From the NCBI GenBank assembly GCA_963834725.1, contig CAWICN010000001.1, positions 558,001 to 622,000 on the forward strand: a stretch of DNA of 64,000 nt, in the 5' to 3' direction. The notes under the pieces are model-generated. The model was given only the letters and a program-made list of their open reading frames with translations, ran no database searches and was not told the origin of the DNA. The translations under genes and the position numbers were made by a program. Below, piece by piece: positions 7,917 to 15,859 of the stretch. The DNA comes from PALSA-693 sp963834725. Lineage in GTDB: Bacteria; Actinomycetota; Acidimicrobiia; Acidimicrobiales; Palsa-688. How positions within the stretch are numbered: the stretch's first letter is position 1; every line of letters begins with the position of its first letter.

Positions 7917-8684
7917 ATGTCGCTAAAAGGAAAAGTAGCCATCGTGACCGGCGGGAACTCCGGGATAGGAAAGGCGGTAACGATGGCTTTGGCCGGGGCC
8001 GGTGCCAACGTGGCCATCGATTATGTCGCCAACGAGCAGGCTACGGAGGAGCTCGAACGGCAGGTCGCCGCCCTGGGTGATAAGGCCATAGGGGTCGAAG
8101 CCGACGTGAGCAAGGTGGCCGATCTGCAGATGCTGGTCGACCGCACGGTGAAGGAGTTGGGCCGGCTCGACATCATGGTCAACAACGCCGGCGTCGAGAC
8201 CCGCACGTCCGTACTGGACACCACTGAGGCCCAGTACGAGAAGGTCATGGCCATCAATCTGAAGAGCGCCTTCTTCGGCACCCAGATCGCGGCCAAGCAG
8301 ATGATCGCCCAGGGCGGCGGCGGCCGGATCATCAACATCAGTTCGGTCCACGAAGACTGGCCCATGCCGGGAAATGCTCCTTACTGTCTGTCCAAGGGCG
8401 GGATGCGGATGCTGACCCGTCAGGCGGGCATCGAACTGGGACCACACAATATTCTGGTGGTCGGCGTCGGCCCCGGAGCCGTGGCGACGCCGATCAACAC
8501 CGAGACCATGGCGGACCCTGAGAAGATGAAGACCCTCAACTCCGCCATCCCGGTCGGACGCATGGCCCAACCGGAAGAGATCGGAAGCGTGGTCGCCTAC
8601 CTGGCCGGGGACGGCGCCAGTTATCTGACGGCCACCACCGTCTTCGCCGACGGCGGCATCATGCATTCCAGCCCCGGACTCTAG
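7917..8684 (+). CDS. Short-chain dehydrogenase/reductase (glucose 1-dehydrogenase-like)
   Basis: A 255-residue classical SDR. It has the Rossmann motif VTGGNSGIGKAV near residue 10, NNAG near 85, the active-site Ser in INISSVHED and YCLSKGG as the YxxxK pair. The C-terminal GRMAQPEEIGSVVAYLAGDG and TTVFADGGIM are typical of the glucose 1-dehydrogenase/3-oxoacyl-ACP-reductase-like branch. The start ATG 7917 is preceded by AAGGAGAAG. The substrate cannot be assigned. It sits between cydB and NDH-2 behind a palindrome/-10 promoter, so it is probably induced with the respiratory genes. Confidence 0.88.
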   Translation: MSLKGKVAIVTGGNSGIGKAVTMALAGAGANVAIDYVANEQATEELERQVAALGDKAIGVEADVSKVADLQMLVDRTVKELGRLDIMVNNAGVETRTSVLDTTEAQYEKVMAINLKSAFFGTQIAAKQMIAQGGGGRIINISSVHEDWPMPGNAPYCLSKGGMRMLTRQAGIELGPHNILVVGVGPGAVATPINTETMADPEKMKTLNSAIPVGRMAQPEEIGSVVAYLAGDGASYLTATTVFADGGIMHSSPGL

Positions 8685-8715
8685 CGGTGCCGTTGCCTCA
8701 CAAGGGGAGGCTGCA

Positions 8716-8745
8716 ATGACAGCAATCATCATGTCGTCGTCATGA
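8716..8745 (+). CDS. Nine-codon leader reading frame coupled to the NDH-2 gene
   Basis: AAGGGGAGG (8702-8710) followed five bases later by ATG 8716 opens MTAIIMSSS, ending in TGA 8743-8745. That stop overlaps the ATG of the NDH-2 gene (8742) as ATGA. The NDH-2 start itself has no good ribosome site of its own, so its translation probably depends on terminating ribosomes. It is too short for a family match. Confidence 0.4.
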   Translation: MTAIIMSSS

Positions 8746-10148
8746 GCGCGGCCGGCCACACCCGACACCGGGTGGTCGTCGTGGGCGGCGGCTTCGGTGG
8801 CCTACCCGCCACCCGGTTACTCAGCCGCAAGCCGGTCGACGTCACGCTCATCGACCGGCGCAATCATCACCTCTTTCAGCCCCTCCTCTACCAGGTGGCA
8901 ACCGGGCTGATACCGCCCGGCCAGATCTCGGTACCTATTCGCCATGTGGTGCGCAAGCACAAAAACGTTCGCGTCGAGCTGGCCGAAGTCACCGGCTTCG
9001 ATCTGGATCAACGGGTCGTCCACGGCACCATCCTGGGACTCAAACCCATCGAGATCACTTATGACAGCCTCATCGTGGCCGCCGGAGTCAACCAGTCGTA
9101 CTTCGGTCATGACGAGTTCGCCTTTTACGCTCCGGGGATGAAGACCATTGATGACGCGTTGGAGTTGAGGCGGCGCATCTTCGGGGCGTTCGAGATGGCC
9201 GAGATGGTCGACGACCCCGCCGAAAAGGAGCGGTGGCTCACGGTTGCCATCGTCGGGGCCGGGCCCACCGGTGTGGAGCTCGCCGGCCAGATTCGCGAGC
9301 TCGCCGTGCGCAGCTTACGCGGAGAGTTCCGCACCTTCGACCCCGCGTCGGTCCGGGTGGTGCTACTCGACGGCGGCAAGGAGCCCCTTGCCACCTTCGG
9401 CGACCGGCTCTCTGGCAAGGCGGCGAAAGAGCTGGAGCGGCTCGGAGTGGAGCTGTGGATGGGGGCCCGGGTGGTTGGCGTCGACGCCTTCGGTGTTGAC
9501 ATCGCCGGCACTGAGGGAGCAACCAAACGACTGGCCGCGCACACGACGGTCTGGGCGGCAGGGATCGAGGCGTCGTCACTGGCGGCGGAGCTCGCCAAAG
9601 CGTCAGGGGCCGAACTGGACCGGGCTGGTCGTATCTCGGTGCTGCCGGATCTGACTCTTCCCGGGCATCCGGAAGTGTTCGTCGTCGGCGACATGATGGC
9701 CCTGGACAAGCTGCCGGGGGTCGCCGAGGTCGCCATGCAAGGAGGTCTGCACGCCGCCAACACCATCGTGCGCCGCCTCAACGGCCAAGCGGCCAATCCG
9801 TTCAAGTACCGTGATCTGGGCAGCGCGGCCACCATCGGGCGGTTTCGCTCGGTGGTCGACTTCCGTGGCGTGCGACTGAGCGGTCTGCCGGGCTGGGTCA
9901 TATGGGCCTTCGTTCACCTGACCTTCCTCACTGGATTCGGCAACCGCCTTTCCACCCTGCTCAAATGGACCCGGGCCTTTATCGGCCGGGGCCGACCGGA
10001 GCGGGAGTTCAGTGTGATGCACACCGGAGGTGATCTCAGTCTGCCCACGTCAGTACGCTCGGCCGTGCAACCCAGTCCACTCCCGGTCGCCAGCACCGCC
10101 GGGTTGGCTCAACCCGAGCAACCCCCTCCCGCATCATCCAGCCGATGA
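8742..10148 (+). CDS. ndh: Type II NADH:quinone oxidoreductase (NDH-2)
   Basis: A 468-residue single-subunit flavoprotein that passes electrons from NADH to membrane quinone without pumping protons. It has the FAD-binding GGGFGG motif near residue 15, HLFQPLLYQVATG, the NAD(P)H-binding VAIVGAGPTGVELAG near 170 and the second FAD motif VFVVGDMMAL near 310. A hydrophobic C-terminal stretch (WVIWAFVHLTFLTGFGNRL) suits membrane attachment. The usual GGGFGGL is followed by PATRLL. With cytochrome bd in the same island it makes a minimal low-energy-yield respiratory chain. Start ATG 8742 is inferred from the ATGA overlap with the leader frame. Confidence 0.9.
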   Translation: MSAAGHTRHRVVVVGGGFGGLPATRLLSRKPVDVTLIDRRNHHLFQPLLYQVATGLIPPGQISVPIRHVVRKHKNVRVELAEVTGFDLDQRVVHGTILGLKPIEITYDSLIVAAGVNQSYFGHDEFAFYAPGMKTIDDALELRRRIFGAFEMAEMVDDPAEKERWLTVAIVGAGPTGVELAGQIRELAVRSLRGEFRTFDPASVRVVLLDGGKEPLATFGDRLSGKAAKELERLGVELWMGARVVGVDAFGVDIAGTEGATKRLAAHTTVWAAGIEASSLAAELAKASGAELDRAGRISVLPDLTLPGHPEVFVVGDMMALDKLPGVAEVAMQGGLHAANTIVRRLNGQAANPFKYRDLGSAATIGRFRSVVDFRGVRLSGLPGWVIWAFVHLTFLTGFGNRLSTLLKWTRAFIGRGRPEREFSVMHTGGDLSLPTSVRSAVQPSPLPVASTAGLAQPEQPPPASSSR

Positions 10149-10238
10149 CGAGTGGGGGTGGCGCGACCGGAGCCCTTCCTCCTGATCCGTGGTGGTACGT
10201 GGCCTTGATGAGTCCGGCCCGGCCGAAGACCGAGAATC

Positions 10239-10283
10239 CCACCCAATCTGGGTGATCTGAAGGGAAATCCGGACTCGTACGAT
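10239..10283 (+). promoter_or_regulatory. Palindromic operator plus -10 box of the DUF6325/SHOCT genes
   Basis: CCACC-N7-GGTGA is at 10239-10255 and TACGAT at 10278-10283, again exactly 22 bp apart. Transcription would begin near 10290, leaving about 80 nt before the leader frame at 10373. The 268-bp gap holding it shows no other gene. Confidence 0.55.
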
Positions 10284-10372
10284 TGCGTTGATTCCCACCG
10301 GCGCCAACAGCTCGGATAGATATTGAGCGACGCTGCGACGAACCCATTCCTCACCGAGTCGCTGAAAGGAGA

Positions 10373-10420
10373 GTGCCAGTGCCAGGCTCGCCACAATCGT
10401 TCGAGGGGGTGCTAGCGTGA
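10373..10420 (+). CDS. Fifteen-codon leader reading frame before DUF6325
   Basis: AAAGGAGA (10365-10372) sits directly before GTG 10373, which opens MPVPGSPQSFEGVLA and stops at TGA 10418-10420. The stop overlaps the GTG of the DUF6325 gene as GTGA. This repeats the arrangement seen before NDH-2 and suggests translational coupling. GAGGGGG also lies 10 bases before the main start, so direct initiation remains possible. Confidence 0.4.
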   Translation: MPVPGSPQSFEGVLA

Positions 10421-10857
10421 GTCGTATCGGACCGGTCGAGTACATCATCGTAAGCTTCCCGGGCAATAAGTTCACGGGCGAGATCGTCCCCGCTCTCAGT
10501 CGCTTGATCGAAAACCAGACGATTCGCATCCTCGATTTGGTTTTCGTCGGCAAAGATGATCAGGGCAACGTCACGGCCCTGGAGTTCGATCAACTCGAGG
10601 AGCTGGCTCCGTTCGCCACCCTCCCGGGCGAGGCCGGCGGGTTACTGAGCGAGGAGGACCTCGCCTACGCGGCCGCCGCGCTGGAGCCGAGCTCTTCAGC
10701 CGCGCTCCTCATCTGGGAGGACGCCTGGGCGACGGAGCTGGCCGAAGCCATCCGAGATTCTCATGGCGTCCTGCTGGAAGGGGCGCGTATCCCTCACGAT
10801 CTGGTGGAACAAGCCATGGCCGAGTTGGCCGTGGCCGTTCCCACCGCTGTCGAATAA
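10417..10857 (+). CDS. DUF6325 family protein
   Basis: A 146-residue soluble acidic protein. GPVEYIIVSFPGNKFTGEI at the N-terminus, RILDLVFVGKDDQGNV and the C-terminal ALLIWEDAWATELAEAI...RIPHDLVEQAM match the DUF6325 (DUF1269-like) family. These have a ferredoxin-like fold with a membrane-potential- or stress-related association but no known activity. In actinobacteria such genes often neighbour SHOCT proteins, GAP proteins and sulfatases, as here. It lies 32 bp before the second SHOCT gene and follows the palindrome/-10 promoter. Confidence 0.8.
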   Translation: MSRIGPVEYIIVSFPGNKFTGEIVPALSRLIENQTIRILDLVFVGKDDQGNVTALEFDQLEELAPFATLPGEAGGLLSEEDLAYAAAALEPSSSAALLIWEDAWATELAEAIRDSHGVLLEGARIPHDLVEQAMAELAVAVPTAVE

Positions 10858-10889
10858 GACTTACCGCTATCGGATAAGAAGGGAGTGTC

Positions 10890-11177
10890 ATGATACGACG
10901 GCCTATAGGTCGGACCATGGCTCGCACTGCGGTGGTGGCGGGCACGGCCACCGCCGTCAGCGGGCGGGTGGCCCGTCGCCAAGAGGAACGCTACGCCACG
11001 GCCGGCCAGGAGGCCGCGGCCGCCAACGCGGCGCCGCCTCCTGCCGAGCCGGTAGCCGCCCAGGGACCGACTTCAGACGACATTGAGCAGCTCAAGCAGC
11101 TCGCCGCTCTCAAGGACCAGGGCATCCTCACCGAGGAGGAGTTCGCCGCCGAAAAAGCCAAGATCCTCGGCAGTTGA
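10890..11177 (+). CDS. Small SHOCT-domain protein
   Basis: A 95-residue protein starting at ATG 10890 behind AAGAAGGGA. It has a short Arg-rich/Ala-rich N-terminus with one weak hydrophobic segment (MARTAVVAGTATAVSG), an Ala/Pro linker and a C-terminal SHOCT motif, IEQLKQLAALKDQGILTEEEF. The function is unknown. SHOCT segments are thought to mediate oligomerisation or association with a membrane partner. It probably forms an operon with DUF6325 upstream and DUF2252 31 bp downstream. Confidence 0.8.
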   Translation: MIRRPIGRTMARTAVVAGTATAVSGRVARRQEERYATAGQEAAAANAAPPPAEPVAAQGPTSDDIEQLKQLAALKDQGILTEEEFAAEKAKILGS

Positions 11178-11208
11178 TCTGGCTGGAGGGGGGGCGGAGG
11201 AGAAGACC

Positions 11209-12615
11209 ATGACCAGAGCGATCTCGCCGCCGAGCGTCGCGGAGCGTGCCGCGAAAGGAAAAGCGGCTCGGGCCGCGTTGCCCAGAGCTCGTCACGCCGA
11301 GTGGGCCTCGAGCCAGCGAACCCACAAGCCGCTGGACTTGTTGGCCGAGCAAGCCCAGACCCGGGTTCCCGAGCTGGTGCCCATTCGCCACGGGCGTATG
11401 GCCGCATCGCCGTTCGCGTACTACCGGGGCGCGGCGCTGCCCATGGCCGCCGATCTCGCCAGCGCGCCCCATACCGGGCTCATGGTGCAGCTGTGCGGCG
11501 ACGCCCATCTCTCCAACTTCGGCGGGTTCGCCTCACCCGAGCGGGACATGGTCTTCGATCTCAACGATTTCGACGAGACCGCCCCTGGCCCTTTCGAGTG
11601 GGATCTCAAACGGCTGGCCGCCAGCCTGGAAATCTCGGCCCGAGCCGGCCAGTTCGATAGTCAGACCTCCAGGGCCATTGTCATCGGGGGCGTGCGCTCC
11701 TACCAGGAGGCGATCAGGCGTTTCGCGTCCATGTCCAATATCGCCGTGTGGTATACCCGGCTGGACGTCGCCGGGGCCGTGCAGCGGTGGGGCGGCGCCG
11801 TGGGCAGGAAGACTACGCAGCTGGTGGAGCGCAAGATCAGCAAGGCTCAACACAAAGATCAATTGAAGGCGCGCGCCGAGCTGACCAGGCTGGACAGCGG
11901 GCGACTACGGTTCGTGTCCGACCCGCCATTGCTGGTGCCAGTCGATGAGCTGTTTGGCGAATCCGAGGGCAAGCTGCTGCGGGAGTCGATCCATACGGCC
12001 ATCAGAGGATACCGCCGCACGCTGGCCGGCGATCGACGCCGGCTCCTCGAGTCGTATCATTACGTCGACCTGGCCCGCAAGGTGGTCGGGGTGGGCAGCG
12101 TCGGTACCCGTGCCTGGGTGGCGCTCTTTGTCGGCCGGGACAACGACGACACTCTGATATTGCAGGCCAAAGAGGCAGAGGCGTCCGTGCTGGAACGATT
12201 CGTAGCCCGGAGTGCCTTCGCGAACCATGGTCAGCGGGTCGTTGAGGGCCAACGGCTCATGCAGGCCGCCAGCGATATTTTTCTAGGTTGGCACCGGGTC
12301 ACGCGTGGGGCTGACGGACGGTCCCACGACTACTACTTCCGCCAGTTGTGGGACTGGAAGCTCTCTGCGGCGGTCGAGACCATGGGTCCCGATCTGCTCG
12401 GTGTATACGCTCAGCTTTGCGGCTGGACCCTGGCCCGGGCTCACGCCCGGTCTGGTGACGCGGTGGCGATCGGGGCGTACGTGGGCGGCAGCGATACGTT
12501 CGCCCAGGCCCTCGCAGACTTTGCCCGCCTGTACGGCGACCAAAACGAAGCCGATCATCAAACCCTCGTCGACGCTATCGCCGCCGGCACGGTCGCGGCT
12601 CGCGCCGACGTGTAG
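11209..12615 (+). CDS. DUF2252 family protein (kinase-like fold)
   Basis: A 468-residue protein. ATG 11209 is chosen because GGAGGAGAAG precedes it. The ORF extends further upstream only across the SHOCT gene. PIRHGRMAASPFAYYRGAAL, QLCGDAHLSNFGGF (about 100-113) and VFDLNDFDET (about 120) are DUF2252 hallmarks. The HxD-like GDAHLSN and the following DFDE resemble the catalytic loop and metal-binding motifs of aminoglycoside-phosphotransferase/HipA-type kinases, so a phosphotransferase role is possible but unproven. The family is common in actinobacterial stress islands. It is the last gene of the DUF6325-SHOCT-DUF2252 run and converges with the LAL regulator. Confidence 0.85.
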   Translation: MTRAISPPSVAERAAKGKAARAALPRARHAEWASSQRTHKPLDLLAEQAQTRVPELVPIRHGRMAASPFAYYRGAALPMAADLASAPHTGLMVQLCGDAHLSNFGGFASPERDMVFDLNDFDETAPGPFEWDLKRLAASLEISARAGQFDSQTSRAIVIGGVRSYQEAIRRFASMSNIAVWYTRLDVAGAVQRWGGAVGRKTTQLVERKISKAQHKDQLKARAELTRLDSGRLRFVSDPPLLVPVDELFGESEGKLLRESIHTAIRGYRRTLAGDRRRLLESYHYVDLARKVVGVGSVGTRAWVALFVGRDNDDTLILQAKEAEASVLERFVARSAFANHGQRVVEGQRLMQAASDIFLGWHRVTRGADGRSHDYYFRQLWDWKLSAAVETMGPDLLGVYAQLCGWTLARAHARSGDAVAIGAYVGGSDTFAQALADFARLYGDQNEADHQTLVDAIAAGTVAARADV

Positions 12616-12684
12616 GTCAACGAGACAACCAACCTCTGCCCTCAGCGCAGACCCCGGTCGCCTTCCGGGCCCCGTGGATCTTCG

Positions 12685-15315
12685 TCAGATGAATCCGAGG
12701 GAGGCGGCCCGCCTGATGGCCGCCGACCGGGAGGTCACCCCGAGCTTCATGTAACTATGACGAAGGTGGGTCTTTACCGTGTTGAGTGACAGGTGGAGGT
12801 CGGCGGCTATGTCAGCGTACGTCAGGCGCTGGGACAGTCTCTTCAGTACCCTCAGTTCTGCTTCGGTGAGGGGGTCGGGTAGCCTGTTGTTGCGGGGGCC
12901 CGTCGCTCCGAGTTGGCGCGCCTCTAACGCCGACCGGACCAGGACGAGCAGGTACTCGCTCGAAGGATAGCTCTCCGACTCTGAGACCAGATGCTCCACC
13001 AATCGGGGCGCGGTGTCCAGGACGGTCTGGATGAACCTGTGCGGTGCCAGAGCCTCGAGGGCTTCGCGGACGAGGCGAGGCGCCTGGTGCGAACGTTTTA
13101 TCAGCGCCAGCTCGGCCCGCAACAGTTGCAGTTCCAGGCCGGCGCGCCTGGTCGGCGGCTCGGCCGGAGCAGCCTGCAGAAATGCTTCTGCTGCCGCCGT
13201 GTTCTCCTCGCTGAGAGCGATGATGGCCGAGACGATAGGCCGGCGATGGTCGGGCAAGCGCAGCGCGATCGTTGCTGCGCCGACTCGGTCACCGAGAGCG
13301 ATTCGGATGTGGGCCTCCAGCTCGTCGGCCTGGGCCAAAAGGATCGAACGGTCACTGCGCAGCGCAGCACGGGCCGCCGGTAGGGATGTGAGGGCCTCTT
13401 CCCGATTCCCACCAGCGGCCCAGATGCGCGCCCGGTCCAGCTGAGCCAGATAGTCGAAACGGGGACGACCTCCGATCGACATGCTGAGGATGTGCTCGTT
13501 TTGCTTCGAAGCCGCATCCAGGTCCCGGCGCTCCAACTCCAGCAGCGCCTTGGTACGAAGTGAGTTGAACGCGAAATAGTGCCGGTCAAAGCCGAGCCTG
13601 GCGGCCGAGGCCAGGGCCTGGCTGGCCCAGTCCTCGGCTTCAGTCAGATCGCCCTGGGCCCAGGCGATCTGACTTTGAATTCCCGGGCACAGTACGTGGC
13701 GTCCTGCCGGGGGAGTTATCTCCGCGGTCGCGACCGCCTCTGCCAGCTGGAGCGCCTGAGCGAAGTCGCCGATATAGAGGTAGTCATACATCGAAACCCC
13801 GTCCAGCCCGACTCGCCAATCGTCGACGCCGACCGAGGTATCTGCCATCAAGAGCGCCCGCTCTCGGTACGCCAACGCCTCGCTCGGCTCTCCGATAAAT
13901 GAGTGATAGGCGGCGCCGACCACGTCGAGCCGCAACGCCAGCTCGGGATGTAGGCCCGGGTCGATAGCGGTCATCTGGGCCAGGGCGAAGGCTCGGGCGC
14001 CAGACTCGAACCCTCCTCGCAACAGCAGCTCGGCCGCTAATGGCACGAGGACCTCAGGGGCGCCGGCGAAGTCATCCGGCCGCACGTCGCCGAGCGCGCT
14101 GCCAGGAGTTGCGTTGCTGGCGAAGTCGACGAGCAGTCCTTCGCTGAGCACCCGAAAGGCACTACCGGGATCACGAGCCTCAAGCAAATGCCGAGCGGCC
14201 AGGCCGACCCGGCCAGTGTCGACCAGGTAGCTGGCCGCCCGTTCGTGGTACCGCTGCTCGGCCTGGGGGTCGCGAGCATGCAGTTCGGCTCGAAGAACCT
14301 CCTTGATCAACTGGTGGTAGCGATAGATGCCGGCATCCTCATCAAGGACGGTCAGGAAAAGGTGATCACGGTGCACCTGCTGCAGCAGGGCGCCCGCGTC
14401 GGGCCCATTCACGGCGGTGCAGGCGGAGACGGACAGGTCGTCGAGGATCGACGTTGCCAGCATGAACTCGACAACAGGAGCCGGTTGGCGGTACAGGACT
14501 TCGTCGAGGAAGTAGCCGGCGACGGTGTGCCCGGCCAGCTCCACACGGTCGGCGACGTCCCGGGTGTCCGGCGCGTGGTGAATGGAGAGGGCGGCCATCT
14601 GGAGCCCTGCGACCCAGCCCTCGCTGCGCCGTTGAACTATCTCGAGCTCTTCCTCGCTCAGGCCGATGCCGAACCCTGAGAGGAACTGTCTGGTCTCATC
14701 CACCGAAAAGGAAAGGTCCCGGTCTCGCACCTCGACCAACGCGGCGTTGGTTCGTATGCGATGCAGTCGCAAGGGGGGTTCCAGCCGGGTGGCCACCACC
14801 ACCTGCAGCCCGGGCGGCTGGTAGTCCAGCAGCAACCTGAGGACATCCGCGCCGGCCGCCCCGGTGAGGTGGAAATCGTCCACGATCAGCACCTGTGGGG
14901 ACCCGAACCGTTCGAGGTCATCAGCCAGGGCGGCGACGACGTCGGCCGATACCTGGCGATCGACGCTCAACCACTCACGCGCGTCCTCGCCGAGGTCGGG
15001 CTGGCCCGCACCACGTCGCGCCGCCTCCACCAGGCCGGCGGCGAAGCGGACCGGATCGTCATCAGCCGCGTCGCAGGTCAGCCACGCTGACGTCCGTGTG
15101 GGGTGAGTTGACAGCCAGTCCGCCAGCAGTACGGTCTTGCCGGCTCCCGGTGAGCCGACTACCAGCGTGAGCCGAGCCTGCTCGCCCCGGTCCAGTTCGT
15201 CCATCAGTCTGGTCCGATGCACGAGGTGGGACGCCATTTTGGGAACGATGAACTTTGAGGACGGGAAGCGGGGGCCACGCGATGCCAGTGTCTGTCTCCC
15301 TTTCTTCTCCGCCAT
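12685..15315 (-). CDS. LAL-type (MalT-like) LuxR transcriptional regulator
   Basis: An 876-residue large ATP-binding regulator of the LuxR family. The N-terminal STAND ATPase has Walker A VGSPGAGKTVLLADWL (about 50-66) and Walker B VLIVDDFHLTGA (about 135-146). A long TPR-like middle (about 350-800) should bind an inducer or partner. The C-terminal HTH reads LTEAELRVLKRLSQRLTYAD...NTVKTHLRHSYMKLGV. Length matches MalT-class activators. It is divergent from the 78-residue gene at 15496, with a palindrome copy (15411-15428) between them. It is a natural candidate, with the regulator at 15860, for binding the TCACC/GGTGA sites. The inducer is unknown. Confidence 0.88.
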   Translation of the reverse strand: MAEKKGRQTLASRGPRFPSSKFIVPKMASHLVHRTRLMDELDRGEQARLTLVVGSPGAGKTVLLADWLSTHPTRTSAWLTCDAADDDPVRFAAGLVEAARRGAGQPDLGEDAREWLSVDRQVSADVVAALADDLERFGSPQVLIVDDFHLTGAAGADVLRLLLDYQPPGLQVVVATRLEPPLRLHRIRTNAALVEVRDRDLSFSVDETRQFLSGFGIGLSEEELEIVQRRSEGWVAGLQMAALSIHHAPDTRDVADRVELAGHTVAGYFLDEVLYRQPAPVVEFMLATSILDDLSVSACTAVNGPDAGALLQQVHRDHLFLTVLDEDAGIYRYHQLIKEVLRAELHARDPQAEQRYHERAASYLVDTGRVGLAARHLLEARDPGSAFRVLSEGLLVDFASNATPGSALGDVRPDDFAGAPEVLVPLAAELLLRGGFESGARAFALAQMTAIDPGLHPELALRLDVVGAAYHSFIGEPSEALAYRERALLMADTSVGVDDWRVGLDGVSMYDYLYIGDFAQALQLAEAVATAEITPPAGRHVLCPGIQSQIAWAQGDLTEAEDWASQALASAARLGFDRHYFAFNSLRTKALLELERRDLDAASKQNEHILSMSIGGRPRFDYLAQLDRARIWAAGGNREEALTSLPAARAALRSDRSILLAQADELEAHIRIALGDRVGAATIALRLPDHRRPIVSAIIALSEENTAAAEAFLQAAPAEPPTRRAGLELQLLRAELALIKRSHQAPRLVREALEALAPHRFIQTVLDTAPRLVEHLVSESESYPSSEYLLVLVRSALEARQLGATGPRNNRLPDPLTEAELRVLKRLSQRLTYADIAADLHLSLNTVKTHLRHSYMKLGVTSRSAAIRRAASLGFI

Positions 15316-15410
15316 GTCCTGCCGGCCTCCTGCCTCCTGAGGATCCCTGGCGTCCTCTCATGGTGCAAGCGGGATACCCCTCGCACCGGCTGGGGTATGT
15401 CATCACTATC

Positions 15411-15428
15411 TCACCCTGCTGAGGGTGA
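15411..15428. promoter_or_regulatory. Perfect TCACC-N8-GGTGA palindrome between divergent genes
   Basis: Both arms are perfect, and the outer bases extend the match to TCACCC/GGGTGA. It lies 96 bp from the LAL regulator start and 68 bp from the small gene at 15496. The hexamer 22 bp to the right is CATGGT, a poor -10, so which gene it serves is unclear. Confidence 0.45.
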
Positions 15429-15495
15429 TGACGCCGTTTTGCGCCTCTGTCATGGTGAGAGGAATCCGTTCGCATACATAGGTAAATGTGGCCCA

Positions 15496-15732
15496 ATGAC
15501 ACTCAGAACCTATGAAATTACTATTGCTGGCGAGGCAGTACCGGCTATTGTCGCCGCATTCGAGGACTTTGAGGTCAGCAAGGGACGGGGGACCACCACC
15601 CTCCGGCGCGACCTGATGGACCAGCCCGCCCTGCATGGAGCCATGGCTCGCCTGCAGTCGTTGGGCCTGGAGTTGCTGCGGATCACACCCGGCGATGACG
15701 CCAGCCCAGGCGGCGACCGTCTGCGCCCGTAA
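15496..15732 (+). CDS. Conserved small actinobacterial protein, function unknown
   Basis: A 78-residue soluble protein starting at ATG 15496. It begins TLRTYEITIAGEAVPAIVAA, followed by FEDFEVSKGRGTTTLRRDL and ALHGAMARLQSLGLELLRI. This beta-alpha pattern and the AALHG..RLQSLGLEL motif resemble small proteins often found beside oxidoreductases and regulators in actinobacteria. I do not recognise a named family or activity. Upstream is the perfect palindrome; downstream, 127 bp away, is a LuxR regulator with its own palindrome promoter. Confidence 0.65.
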   Translation: MTLRTYEITIAGEAVPAIVAAFEDFEVSKGRGTTTLRRDLMDQPALHGAMARLQSLGLELLRITPGDDASPGGDRLRP

Positions 15733-15789
15733 TCGGCACCGCCTTCCCCACTTCCCGGACGGCTTCCACCGACGGCGGCGAAAGCCGAA

Positions 15790-15835
15790 TCACCCGCCTC
15801 TGGGTGACGACCTGCCGACCCGGCCTCCTTATTTT
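15790..15835 (+). promoter_or_regulatory. Palindromic operator plus -10 box of the LuxR gene
   Basis: TCACC-N8-GGTGA (perfect arms) is at 15790-15807, then exactly 22 bp, then TATTTT (15830-15835). Transcription from about 15842 would begin after the in-frame ATG at 15839, supporting the GTG at 15860 as the true start with an 18-nt leader. It suggests autoregulation if this LuxR protein is the binder. Confidence 0.6.
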
Positions 15836-15859
15836 GTGATGTGGACAAGGAGGCAGCCC

